This document shows, in pieces, positions 1 through 7,979 of a DNA stretch of 64,000 bases; position 1 is the first letter of the stretch; each line of letters begins with the position of its first letter. This stretch comes from Sulfurovum indicum (GTDB taxonomy: Bacteria > Campylobacterota > Campylobacteria > Campylobacterales > Sulfurovaceae): assembly GCF_014931715.1 (NCBI RefSeq), contig NZ_CP063164.1, positions 124,001 to 188,000 of the forward strand, given 5' to 3'. Under the pieces are notes generated by a model. The model worked only from the letters and a program-made list of their open reading frames with translations, was not told the DNA's origin and did not search any database. Position numbers and translations under genes: made by a program.

Positions 1-113
1 TTAAAGCTATACCTGTATATTAAAGCAGGTTCGCTGTTGGAGTATTTTTATCTGCATAGTTCAAGTCAAATGACTTTTAAAAACAGATGTATATCTGTCT
101 TGTTCCGCTAAAA

Positions 114-171
114 ATATGACAATATGACAGATATTTTATTTTTATCCGGCAGTCTGGTTTATACTGCTTCT
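114..171 (+). promoter_or_regulatory. radC promoter with tandem octamer, probably leaderless
   Basis: The direct repeat ATATGACA-ATATGACA occupies 114-129. A -10-like TATACT lies at 160-165, and six bases later comes the ATG at 172, so transcription would start at or near the start codon. No Shine-Dalgarno sequence precedes that ATG. The same 16-mer sits at the same distance (42 bp) from the recQ ATG at 61698. No good -35 is visible, which fits activator-dependent transcription (inference). An unrelated inverted repeat ACAGAT/ATCTGT lies just upstream at 83-98. Confidence 0.55.
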
Positions 172-831
172 ATGAAAACGATCAAAGAGCTGCATAAACA
201 GGATAAACCCAGAGAGAAGCTTGTCCATAAAGGTGCCCAGGCATTGAAAAACGATGAACTGCTCTCCATACTGCTTGGTTCGGGGGTACAGGGCAAAGAT
301 GTCCGTAAACTCTCCAAAGAGATCATTGCGCTGTTTGAGAAGGGTTTTGATGAACTTACGGTCGAAAAACTCTGTGATGTCCATGGACTCGGCATGGCAA
401 AAGCATCACAGATAGTGGCTGCCATAGAGCTTGGCAGACGTTACTTGATCAAAAATAATAAACGGATCACGTCTGCGCAGGATGTTTATGAGGAGCTCAA
501 GGCATATGTTGACAGGGTACAAGAGTATTTTTTGACCATTACACTTGATGGAGCTTCACATATTATTCAGACACGTACCGTGTTTATCGGGACGCTCAAT
601 CAGTCACTGGTGCATCCGCGTGAAGTCTTTGCCGATGCTATTTGTGACAGAGCTGCCGGTATTGTCATTGCACACAATCATCCCTCCGGTACTCTGGAGC
701 CAAGCAGAGCCGATCTGCAGATCACAGACAGGCTTAAAGAGGTTGCCCGACTGGTCGGCATAGAACTGCTCGATCATGTCATACTCTCAAAGCATGGCTA
801 TTACAGTTTTTCTGATGAAGGATTATTGTAG
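172..831 (+). CDS. radC: RadC/JAMM-domain DNA repair-associated protein
   Basis: The 219-aa product has the RadC layout: an N-terminal helix-hairpin-helix (UPF0758) region with LLSILLGSG and GLGMAKASQI, then an MPN/JAMM metalloprotease-like domain with the motif HNHPSGTLEPSRAD (HxH plus Ser and Asp metal/catalytic residues). The family is linked by name to DNA repair, but its biochemical role is unsettled. An upstream ATG at 124 would add 16 residues that are not family-like (ILFLSGSLVYTAS). I chose 172 because MKTIKELHKQDKPREKL matches the usual start and because the -10 box lies between the two ATGs. The shared promoter element with recQ supports a DNA-metabolism role. Confidence 0.9.
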   Translation: MKTIKELHKQDKPREKLVHKGAQALKNDELLSILLGSGVQGKDVRKLSKEIIALFEKGFDELTVEKLCDVHGLGMAKASQIVAAIELGRRYLIKNNKRITSAQDVYEELKAYVDRVQEYFLTITLDGASHIIQTRTVFIGTLNQSLVHPREVFADAICDRAAGIVIAHNHPSGTLEPSRADLQITDRLKEVARLVGIELLDHVILSKHGYYSFSDEGLL

Positions 832-895
832 GATACGGTACTTGCCATGCATCTTCCCGCCTTCCTGGAGAAGGTGTATATAGCGGAATTTTGGA

Positions 896-1243
896 TTAAT
901 CGTCCTCTTTCAGGGCATAGGCACCGGGAGAGGGGGTAATACTGTAGATTTTGTAGATGGACAAAATGTTTTTTGTAAATGCGGTATCCATACCAAGCTC
1001 TTCTGCGGTTTTTTTAAGCACTTGAACAACCTTCGGGTCCATTGTCGTTACTTCAATAAGCAGGTCCCCTTTATATCCTCTATAGGTTCGGATATCTATA
1101 ATATCATACTCAAGTGCCTTTCGGATGAATGCCTTTCTCTCTTTGCTCATGCTGCAATCTGAGGAAGCAAGGTTTGCTACCGGTTTTCCGTGTACCCAGA
1201 TATTCTCTTCAAGTGCATTCTCACTGAAAGACTCATTGGCCAT
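896..1243 (-). CDS. conserved hypothetical protein, 115 aa
   Basis: The start was set at ATG 1243 because AAAAGGGG lies a few bases upstream; a longer frame from 1288 has no such site. The protein is soluble with no signal peptide or membrane segment. Its middle part (IIDIRTYRGYKGDLLIEVTTMDPKVVQVLKK) alternates predicted strands and a helix. I do not recognise a family. It is transcribed convergently to radC and lies downstream of, on the same strand as, the HAD phosphatase gene, about 260 bp away, so a shared transcript is possible but unproven. Confidence 0.65.
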   Translation of the reverse strand: MANESFSENALEENIWVHGKPVANLASSDCSMSKERKAFIRKALEYDIIDIRTYRGYKGDLLIEVTTMDPKVVQVLKKTAEELGMDTAFTKNILSIYKIYSITPSPGAYALKEDD

Positions 1244-1504
1244 TTTTTCCCCTTTTGGTTTTATTGTTTTTTCTAGATTATAGCACAAAACAGTTTTTGG
1301 TTTCCGTGTGCTGATGTTTCTGTGATCTTATACTGTTATGTTGGACGATTGTTGTCTTCACTGAGGCACATTTTGACCCTATATGTCATGACTCCAAGAG
1401 AGGAAAGTATGGAGGTTGGGCAAGGATAATGGCAGGTTTTTGGATGTCAGTTCTGCTGACTGGAACAAGCAGTGCGGGCAGTCGATAAAACAGCATGGAT
1501 ACCC

Positions 1505-2263
1505 TTATATGGAAAGATGTCTGTTCAGTGCATTGACATCTTCCAGGAGCAGGTCCGGGACGATCCCTTTGTCAAGGTCTTTGCTGCCGAACTTCCCTGT
1601 TTGGACCAGTGCAGTTTTCAAACCGGCATCCTGCGCCCCTTTGATGTCTGCTTCGATGTCATCACCGATCATCAATACTTCGGAAGGTCTCACTCCCATG
1701 GATTCGACTGCAAGATGAAAAAAGGTTCTGCTTGGTTTCCCGATGATCTGAGCCTCTTTACCGGTGGCATACTCCAAAGCCTGAACAAAGCCTCCTGCAT
1801 CCATCGAGAGTGCACCGTCATCATCTTTAAAGTATCGGTTCTTTGCTGCTGCAATGAGATCTGCTCCGTTTACAAGTGCCCGAAATGCACGGTTGAGGTG
1901 CGGGTAGTCGAAGTTGGTATGGGCATCTCCCACCACTACATAGTCAGGGTTCTCCGAGGTCATCTCTTCAAAATAACGTGATGCTTCATCTGTCATGACT
2001 GTCAAGGCAGTTGCCTGTTGTTTGCTTAAAAATGCTCTGGTCGCACTCAGGGCGGTAAAAAGCTCTTCTTCTGCAACATGGAAACCAAAATCGGTAAGTT
2101 TTTTTAAAATAGAAGAGGGGAGACGTCTGGTGGTATTGGTCAAAAAACGCATGGGATATTTTTTTTGCAGAGAGTCGATGGTCTCTGGAGCCCCTTCAAT
2201 GACAGAAGAGCCTGTATAGAGTACCCCGCCAATGTCAAAAAGCAAGCCTTTGATCTGTTTCAT
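1505..2263 (-). CDS. HAD-IIA phosphatase of the LHPP-like group
   Basis: A 252-aa HAD-superfamily hydrolase. Motif I is DIGGVLYTG, motif II lies in FLTNTTRR, the lysine is in IIGKPSRTFF and motif III is MIGDDIEADIKGAQ. Segments such as DAGGFVQALEYATGKEA and ALVQTGKF match what I recall of mammalian LHPP (phospholysine/phosphohistidine/inorganic pyrophosphate phosphatase) closely, so the best call is an LHPP-like phosphatase rather than NagD. In motif I the usual second Asp is Gly (DIGGV), and LHPP has a similar change (DISGV). The start at 2263 is preceded by AAGGAGACGTGC; an ATG at 2293 has no such site. The physiological substrate is unknown. Confidence 0.8.
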   Translation of the reverse strand: MKQIKGLLFDIGGVLYTGSSVIEGAPETIDSLQKKYPMRFLTNTTRRLPSSILKKLTDFGFHVAEEELFTALSATRAFLSKQQATALTVMTDEASRYFEEMTSENPDYVVVGDAHTNFDYPHLNRAFRALVNGADLIAAAKNRYFKDDDGALSMDAGGFVQALEYATGKEAQIIGKPSRTFFHLAVESMGVRPSEVLMIGDDIEADIKGAQDAGLKTALVQTGKFGSKDLDKGIVPDLLLEDVNALNRHLSI

Positions 2264-2340
2264 GCACGTCTCCTTTCTGTAGTTTGTTTCCATAGAAGCT
2301 ATTATATAACAAACGGGAGGGAATGTGTGTGGAGTATGAA

Positions 2341-2430
2341 ACTTTAATAAGGGATGGGCTTATTAAAGGATAATTGGGTTTCCTTTAATAGTGGAGTTTG
2401 TTATTAAAGTTTTGTAGGGTAAGTTTTAAT
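2341..2430. repeat. diverged ~41-bp tandem repeat built from TTTAATA palindromes
   Basis: CTTTAATAAG (2342-2351) and CTTATTAAAG (2359-2368) form a perfect 10-bp inverted repeat with a 7-bp spacer. CTTTAATA (2383-2390) and TATTAAAG (2402-2409) form a second. A third, single TTTAATA is at 2424-2430. Equivalent arms are 40-41 bp apart, so this is a tandem array of about 2.5 units. It marks the boundary between the conserved HAD gene and the AT-rich XRE/DUF2075 pair, and could be an operator or the scar of an insertion. Confidence 0.6.
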
Positions 2431-2506
2431 AATGATATATGAAGTATCTAGGAAGCTTTATAAAGCTATTCAATAATTATAACATATAAATGAGACTTAT
2501 TGTCCG

Positions 2507-2542
2507 TTGTTTTACTGTCATCAATTCTTGTAAACTTGGATC
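2507..2542 (+). promoter_or_regulatory. promoter of XRE/DUF2075 pair, probably leaderless
   Basis: TTGTTT (2507-2512), an 18-bp spacer, TAAACT (2531-2536) and six bases before ATG 2543. There is no Shine-Dalgarno sequence. The -10-to-ATG spacing is identical to that of radC, recQ and the second response-regulator gene. Confidence 0.4.
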
Positions 2543-2770
2543 ATGGAAAATCAAGAACAAGAACTACTAAATCAGCTTGCAAACAAAATTAAATATCAAA
2601 GAAATAAACTTGGAATATCTCAAGAGAAATTAGCAGAAAAATGTAATTTTGATAGGACATACATAAGTTTATTAGAAAGAGCAAAACGAAATCCATCTTA
2701 TTTGAGTTTGAAAAAATTGTGTCACGGCTTGGAAATAGAATTAAGTGATTTATTAAAAGAGTCATCATAA
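2543..2770 (+). CDS. XRE-family HTH regulator, 75 aa
   Basis: This small DNA-binding protein consists almost only of a helix-turn-helix (IKYQRNKLGISQEKLAEKC, then TYISLLERAKRNPSYLSLKK), with the classic XRE ending (LEIELSDLLKES). Its TAA is followed immediately by the ATG of the DUF2075 gene, so the two are almost certainly co-transcribed and probably translationally coupled. In such pairs the small HTH protein typically represses its own operon. The palindromic repeats at 2341-2430 are plausible targets. Base composition is clearly more AT-rich than the flanking housekeeping genes, which suggests acquisition. Confidence 0.85.
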   Translation: MENQEQELLNQLANKIKYQRNKLGISQEKLAEKCNFDRTYISLLERAKRNPSYLSLKKLCHGLEIELSDLLKESS

Positions 2771-4744
2771 ATGACACGAGCATACTATTCAAATACATTA
2801 AAGACATTTTTAATTGATAAAAACAATAATATTTTAGGACAGCTTGCAAGATATCATACACATGCGTTGGAAGATTTACAAAAAAATGCATGGCTAAAAC
2901 AAATCGATATTCTAAAAAAAACTTTTAGAAATATAGAAGATGGATATATATTTTTTGAGTTTTCAATTCCAAGAATGGGAAAAAGGGTTGATAATATTGT
3001 TGTTATTGATGATTCAGTTTTTATTATTGAATTTAAAGTGGGTTCAACTTCATATGACAACTACGCAATAGAACAAGTTTTAGACTATGCATTAGATTTA
3101 AAAAATTTTCATGAAGGAAGTCATCATGTAAAGCTATTTCCACTTTTGGTAGCTACAGAATCAAGTACAAAAAATAATAAAATTAAAACTCTACATGAAT
3201 TACTCTTTAGTCCGTTGCTTGTTAATAAAGATAATATTCTTGAAAATATCAACAGCTGTTTAGCATATAGTGATTCTGATAAAGTTGATCCAAATATGTG
3301 GGCTAATGCAATTTATAAACCTACTCCTACTATTATTGAGGCAGCACAGGCTTTGTACAAGGGGCATAACGTTCAAGAGATATCCCGGTCAGATTCGGGA
3401 GCTATAAATTTATCTATTACAACTGAGACAATAAATAACATCATTGAGTATTCCAAACAAAACAGCCTAAAATCTATTTGTTTTATAACAGGTGTTCCTG
3501 GTGCAGGTAAGACACTTGCGGGATTAAATATTGCAAATGAAAGAATGAATATTGATGCAAATGAACATGCAGTTTTTTTATCTGGAAATGGACCGTTAGT
3601 TGAGGTATTGCGAGAAGCATTAACAAGAGATGAAGTACTCAATGCAAAAAGTAATGGGATAAAATTAACAAAAAAAGAAGCTGCCATTAAATCTCATGCG
3701 TTTATTCAAAATATACATCACTTTAGAGATGATGCATTAATAAATAGTCAAGCACCTATAGAGAAAGTTGTTGTATTTGATGAAGCTCAAAGAGCATGGA
3801 ATAAAAAACAGACAAGTGATTTTATGAAAAGAAAAAAAGGACAGGATGATTTTGATTTATCTGAGCCGCATTTTCTTATTGAGGTTATGGATAGGCATAC
3901 GGATTGGTGTACAATTATTTGTCTGATTGGTGGGGGACAAGAAATAAATGTAGGTGAAGCGGGATTAGAAGAATGGATCAATTCGTTAAAAAATAATTTT
4001 ACTGACTGGAATATATTTTATTCAAATTTAATCATAGAAGACAAAAATTATTTAAGAGATTTTACTTTGAAGCAATGGTTAAAAAGAAAAGTAAAATCTG
4101 AAGATAAATTACATTTATCAGTATCTGTGCGTTCATTTAGGTCAGAAAAACTATCTGAGTTTGTACACTCAATACTCGATATAAATACAATAAAAGCTAA
4201 AGAAATATATACAAATTACTTAAAAAATAACTATCCTGTCAAAATTACTAGAAATTTCCATAAAGCAAAACAATGGCTAAAAGAGCAGACATTGGGAAGT
4301 GAGCGTAATGGGGTAGTAGCATCATCGGGTGCATATAGATTAAGACCTTTTGGTATTAATGTAAAAAGTAAAATTGATGCTCCAACTTGGTTTTTGAATG
4401 ATAAAAATGATGTAAGATCATCATATTTTCATGAAGAGATAGCTACAGAATTCGATATCCAAGGTTTAGAATTAGATTGGATATGTGTTTGTTGGGATGG
4501 TGATTTTTATTTAAAAAATAATCAGTGGGTATATAGAAAATTTAAAGGAACGAAATGGCAAAAAATCAATAAAGAAATAACAAGACACTATTTATTAAAT
4601 GCTTATAGAGTCTTATTGACCAGGGCACGGCAAGGCATGATTATATTTATTCCAAATGGATCAGATGAAGATCATACGCGATTGGCTGAGTATTATGATG
4701 AGACTTTTCAGTATTTCAAAGAAATTGAAATTGAAGAAATTTGA
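2771..4744 (+). CDS. PD-(D/E)xK-like domain fused to DUF2075 (Schlafen-type) helicase/ATPase
   Basis: A 657-aa protein. Residues about 50-110 (IPRMGKRVDNIVVID, then FIIEFKVG) show the Asp...Glu-x-Lys arrangement of a PD-(D/E)xK nuclease fold. From about residue 235 a superfamily 1-like P-loop ATPase follows: GVPGAGKT (Walker A), VVFDEAQRAW (Walker B), CLIGGGQEI, and a C-terminal LTRARQG motif. This is the DUF2075 architecture often found on islands and thought to act in defence against foreign DNA. Both nuclease-like and ATPase motifs appear intact. It is coupled to the XRE gene and lies outside, but next to, the tRNA-Ser integrative element, so it may be an older insertion. The exact activity is unknown. 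Confidence 0.75.
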   Translation: MTRAYYSNTLKTFLIDKNNNILGQLARYHTHALEDLQKNAWLKQIDILKKTFRNIEDGYIFFEFSIPRMGKRVDNIVVIDDSVFIIEFKVGSTSYDNYAIEQVLDYALDLKNFHEGSHHVKLFPLLVATESSTKNNKIKTLHELLFSPLLVNKDNILENINSCLAYSDSDKVDPNMWANAIYKPTPTIIEAAQALYKGHNVQEISRSDSGAINLSITTETINNIIEYSKQNSLKSICFITGVPGAGKTLAGLNIANERMNIDANEHAVFLSGNGPLVEVLREALTRDEVLNAKSNGIKLTKKEAAIKSHAFIQNIHHFRDDALINSQAPIEKVVVFDEAQRAWNKKQTSDFMKRKKGQDDFDLSEPHFLIEVMDRHTDWCTIICLIGGGQEINVGEAGLEEWINSLKNNFTDWNIFYSNLIIEDKNYLRDFTLKQWLKRKVKSEDKLHLSVSVRSFRSEKLSEFVHSILDINTIKAKEIYTNYLKNNYPVKITRNFHKAKQWLKEQTLGSERNGVVASSGAYRLRPFGINVKSKIDAPTWFLNDKNDVRSSYFHEEIATEFDIQGLELDWICVCWDGDFYLKNNQWVYRKFKGTKWQKINKEITRHYLLNAYRVLLTRARQGMIIFIPNGSDEDHTRLAEYYDETFQYFKEIEIEEI

Positions 4745-4879
4745 TTACACTAATTCAAGGAATCAGTGCAACCTCTAAGAAGAGGATGTGAAAGAGTTGT
4801 TTGCGTATAAAGAATGATATAAAATTTAAAATATGATGGATAAGTTTGAAGATTTTATAAAGAGAATAGTGTAAGTATA

Positions 4880-4896
4880 TGGCAGAGAGGAAGGGA
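4880..4896. repeat. distal attachment site (copy of tRNA-Ser 3' end)
   Basis: TGGCAGAGAGGAAGGGA, an exact copy of the 3' terminus of tRNA-Ser (25505-25521). The flanking bases differ on both sides, so the repeat is exactly 17 bp. It lies 163 bp upstream of the integrase ATG. The rest of the gap 4745-5059 holds short reiterated motifs (ACCCGT twice near 4914-4947, CTATAG twice near 4945-4960) and the integrase promoter region; I see no gene there. Confidence 0.85.
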
Positions 4897-5027
4897 AAAG
4901 CTTTGGAGTATAACCCGTCTTTTTTGAATCTTACCCGTTATTTTCTATAGTTCCCTATAGCTCGTGCTTTCCTCGTATTTTTGTTATCTAAGGTTTCCTA
5001 TAATTATTTATATTTTATAGAAAGTTG

Positions 5028-5045
5028 GTTGCCAGAGGGTTGCCA
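5028..5045. repeat. GTTGCCA direct repeat, possible integrase arm site
   Basis: GTTGCCA occurs at 5028-5034 and 5039-5045 with an 11-bp period, just upstream of the integrase ribosome binding site. The opposite end of the element has GTTACCA at 25413-25419 and 25424-25430 with the same 11-bp period. Paired 11-bp direct repeats near both ends are typical of arm-type integrase or excisionase sites, but this is inference. Confidence 0.4.
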
Positions 5046-5059
5046 AAATAGGAGTCCAT

Positions 5060-6151
5060 ATGAGCAGAATGAAGTCCAAAAAATATCAAGGTGTTTATCT
5101 TAATAAACTAGCAAATGGAGATATTAGTTATTCCATAGTTTACAAGGATGAACTTAATAAAACCAAACGGTTTACAGTAGGGAAAAAGTCTCAAGGTATC
5201 ACAGAAGTCTATGCCAATCATAAACGTAATGAGTTTATCAATAAAATACATTTAGGGGAAGATCCTCTCGCACATAAAAAGAGAAGAGAAAAAATCACCT
5301 TAGATGTCTTAGCTGAACATTATTTTACAGATAAAGAGTATGAAAATAAAAGTAATCGTAGATCCTATCAAAAGTATCAACTGCATATACAACCAGTATT
5401 TGGCAATAGACATATCTTTGATATAGAAAAGCAAGATGTGCTTAATTTTCGTAATAGCTTCATCAAGAAAAAAGCTCCAAAGACAATCAACGGTATTATC
5501 CAACTTTTAACAGCCATCATAAACTACAGTATTAAAACAAAGGGACTAAAAATAGTCAATCCTTGTGTAGGGGTACCACGTTTAAAAACAAATGATAAAA
5601 GAGAACGATTTTTAACGACCAAAGAAATAGAGACGTTAATGTATGAGTTAGAAGATGAAGATCTATTTTTGTTTGCAAAACTTGCATTATGTACAGGTGG
5701 TAGGCTAGAGACAATTTTACATATTCAAAAAAAAGACATAGATCTGGATAATAGATTTATTACCTTATGTGACTTGAAAAATGATGAAACCTATACAGGT
5801 TTTGTTCCTCATGATATGGTGGAGTATTTTAAAGAGTATCTGCCTAACCTGCGTAAAAATGATTATATTGTAGGTGGATATCATAAAAAATATCCTACAA
5901 GAACCATTAGCCGACATTTAAAAACCATTTTGGATGATTTGTTTAATCAAGGGTTAGATAAAAAAGATAGTAAGAACAGGGTAGTAATACATACCCTGAG
6001 ACATACTTTTGCAAGCCACCTGGCGATCAATGGCACACCTATCTTTACGATTCAAAAGCTTATGAATCATAAAGATATTGAACAAACTATGAGATATGCA
6101 AAGTTAGCTCCAGAGAGTGGTAGGGATAAGGTGGAGGGATTATATAAATAA
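5060..6151 (+). CDS. tyrosine recombinase/integrase
   Basis: A 363-aa phage-type integrase. The N-terminal part (1-60) resembles an arm-binding/DUF3596-like region, followed by a SAM-like core-binding domain (about 75-170) and a catalytic domain. Catalytic residues visible: Arg in CTGGRLETIL, His-x-x-Arg in HTLRHTFASHL, His in LMNHKD and the nucleophile Tyr in TMRYAKLAP. All expected catalytic motifs are present, so it should be active. The start has AATAGGAG upstream. It is the first gene inside the distal att copy, and presumably catalyses integration into tRNA-Ser and excision. Confidence 0.93.
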   Translation: MSRMKSKKYQGVYLNKLANGDISYSIVYKDELNKTKRFTVGKKSQGITEVYANHKRNEFINKIHLGEDPLAHKKRREKITLDVLAEHYFTDKEYENKSNRRSYQKYQLHIQPVFGNRHIFDIEKQDVLNFRNSFIKKKAPKTINGIIQLLTAIINYSIKTKGLKIVNPCVGVPRLKTNDKRERFLTTKEIETLMYELEDEDLFLFAKLALCTGGRLETILHIQKKDIDLDNRFITLCDLKNDETYTGFVPHDMVEYFKEYLPNLRKNDYIVGGYHKKYPTRTISRHLKTILDDLFNQGLDKKDSKNRVVIHTLRHTFASHLAINGTPIFTIQKLMNHKDIEQTMRYAKLAPESGRDKVEGLYK

Positions 6152-6228
6152 CTATATCTAGTAGTTACTTGGCAGTTAATGATATTAATTGACTATATAG
6201 TGTATGAGAATTTAGGAATCTAAATATT

Positions 6229-7371
6229 CTAGATGATTTTATTTTTCAAAACAATATCATAACAAGTACTTCTCCCGCCATGTCCTTCAACCTCACGTAA
6301 TAAACCTTTATCTACTAATTCTTTGATATGGCGTGAAGCAGTGACTTGGGTAGTACCTGTAATACTTCTATATTTTTTATTAGTCAGACCACCTTCAAAT
6401 TTTCCTTCTCCTGCATCGAGCAGCTTATTGAGGACTTTTATTTGTTTTTCATTCAAATTTAGATTTCTAGCTCTATCCCAAAACTTTGTTTTATCTACTA
6501 CTATTTTTATATTTTCAAGAGAGATGGTAATTGCATGATTTATCATGTTTGTATGCCATGTCATCCACTCAGTAAAGTCGAATTTTTTATTATAAAGCAG
6601 TTTATTGGTACGTTCTAAAATATCATAATAGTTTTTCTTATCATCTTTTACTGCAGAAGAGATAGAAAAATACTTATAATTAAAGCCTAACTCTTTAGAG
6701 AGTACATAGTTTGTAATTGCTCTAGCTATTCTGCCGTTACCATCATCATAAGGGTGGATAATGACAAACCATAAATGAACAATAGCACTTTTAATGTAGG
6801 GGTTATCTTTAGAAGTATTGACATACTCAAGAAATACATCCATTTCATTTTCCAGTGTAGTGTAAGGAGGTGCTTCATAATGTACTTTTTCTTTCATGCC
6901 TCTACCAGATACTACAGACATCTCTTCTGAGCGATATTTGGCTACATCTATTTTATGCAAGCCACTGTACCCACTAGGGAAAAGGGCATTATGCCATCCA
7001 TGTAGTCTTTGGGTAGTAAGAGGTTTGTGATTGAAACTACTATCCATTAGTACATCGACTAAACCATCTGTATGATATGTAGATGAGTCATTGATATAAT
7101 CAAAGGTATCATCCAGTCTTTTTCGTACAGATGATCTCACGCTGTCTCTATTGAGTATCTCTCCTTCTATTTCTGATGAAGCAACGATTTCATTGGTAAC
7201 AGCATCTATTTGTATAGAAGTGATGTTATCTGCATTAAGTGAGCTAATGGTTCCTTCAAGTATCCCAGTATTTCGAGATACCTTTGATAAAAGTGAATCA
7301 AGTTCTGCATGACTATATGGAAAGTTTGGATAGTTTTTATGTTGCCATATCCATTTTTTTGTTTCTTCCAT
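6229..7371 (-). CDS. Fic-family AMPylase-like protein with C-terminal winged helix
   Basis: A 380-aa protein. The N-terminus (WIWQHKNYPNFPYSH) matches the DUF4172/Fic N-terminal domain. An inhibitory-helix motif, S-x-x-x-E-G (SSEIEGE, about residue 65), marks a class II self-inhibited Fic enzyme. The active-site loop HPYDDGNGRIAR is complete (His catalytic, Asp metal, Gly-Asn-Gly-Arg ATP binding). The C-terminal 80 residues form a winged helix (TGTTQVTASRHIKELVDKG). Such proteins transfer AMP from ATP to target proteins, and the target is not predictable here. It is transcribed towards the integrase and is a single-gene unit on the island. Confidence 0.88.
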   Translation of the reverse strand: MEETKKWIWQHKNYPNFPYSHAELDSLLSKVSRNTGILEGTISSLNADNITSIQIDAVTNEIVASSEIEGEILNRDSVRSSVRKRLDDTFDYINDSSTYHTDGLVDVLMDSSFNHKPLTTQRLHGWHNALFPSGYSGLHKIDVAKYRSEEMSVVSGRGMKEKVHYEAPPYTTLENEMDVFLEYVNTSKDNPYIKSAIVHLWFVIIHPYDDGNGRIARAITNYVLSKELGFNYKYFSISSAVKDDKKNYYDILERTNKLLYNKKFDFTEWMTWHTNMINHAITISLENIKIVVDKTKFWDRARNLNLNEKQIKVLNKLLDAGEGKFEGGLTNKKYRSITGTTQVTASRHIKELVDKGLLREVEGHGGRSTCYDIVLKNKII

Positions 7372-7642
7372 AATATACCTTTGATATGAATAAGTGATTA
7401 ATCATATCATAAAATGATAAGAATAGCAATTTAATCAGATCATTTTGTCATTTCGAGAAGAAAAATAGTTAAGTGAATTATGTAAAAAACTTGGGTGAAA
7501 ATAAAAGAATGGAGAAAAATATGTTTCAAAAATACACAAAATAAGGAAGTAAAAAATTTCAATATTTCTCTTAAGATATATCAAAAAACAGATAATCTTA
7601 TCATATTTTTCATTATAGACAGCTTATTTTCTATTAGCTAGC

Positions 7643-7698
7643 ATTAGGTCATATATATCAATTTGATGTTGAATATATAACAAATTATATGACCTAAT
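7643..7698. repeat. 13-bp inverted repeat upstream of the HTH gene
   Basis: ATTAGGTCATATA (7643-7655) and TATATGACCTAAT (7686-7698) are perfect inverted copies separated by 30 bp. The right arm abuts the ribosome binding site (AAGGAG) of the gene at 7711. This could be an operator read by that HTH protein or a hairpin masking the RBS. The remaining sequence of the gap 7372-7642 is AT-rich and holds the Fic promoter but no gene I can support. Confidence 0.6.
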
Positions 7699-7710
7699 AA
7701 GGAGTAAGTT

Positions 7711-7956
7711 ATGCAAGAGCAAACAAACAGAGATGAAATATATGAATATCTAAAATCAAAGTACAAAAGAGCTGTTATCGGTAAAAAAGAATTAGCTACA
7801 GAGCTTGGAATTTCACCCTCAACTGTTGATCTTTATATCTCTAAAGGTATGGGTATTCCGTCATATCGAAAATTAGGCACTGCCCGTAATGCAAAGGTCG
7901 TATTCACATTGGTTGATTTAGCTGATTACCTTACCCAGACAATTAAAACGGTTTAG
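7711..7956 (+). CDS. small HTH protein, AlpA/excisionase-like
   Basis: An 81-aa protein with a helix-turn-helix (KKELATELGISPSTVDLYISKGMGIPSYRKLG) followed by a short strand pair. The layout resembles MerR-type/AlpA-like excisionases and plasmid accessory regulators. It starts after a strong AATAAGGAG and is immediately followed by the Rep-like gene (24 bp), so the two form an operon. The perfect inverted repeat in front of it suggests autoregulation. Whether it acts in excision or in control of rep cannot be decided. Confidence 0.7.
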   Translation: MQEQTNRDEIYEYLKSKYKRAVIGKKELATELGISPSTVDLYISKGMGIPSYRKLGTARNAKVVFTLVDLADYLTQTIKTV

Positions 7957-7979
7957 ATTTAAAAAGTATCTATATTCAA

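Noticed and set aside
1397-1405. Third att copy left of the XRE/DUF2075 pair
   Set aside because: Only AGAGAGGAA matches the 17-bp core; a 9-bp match is expected by chance and does not include the CCA end.
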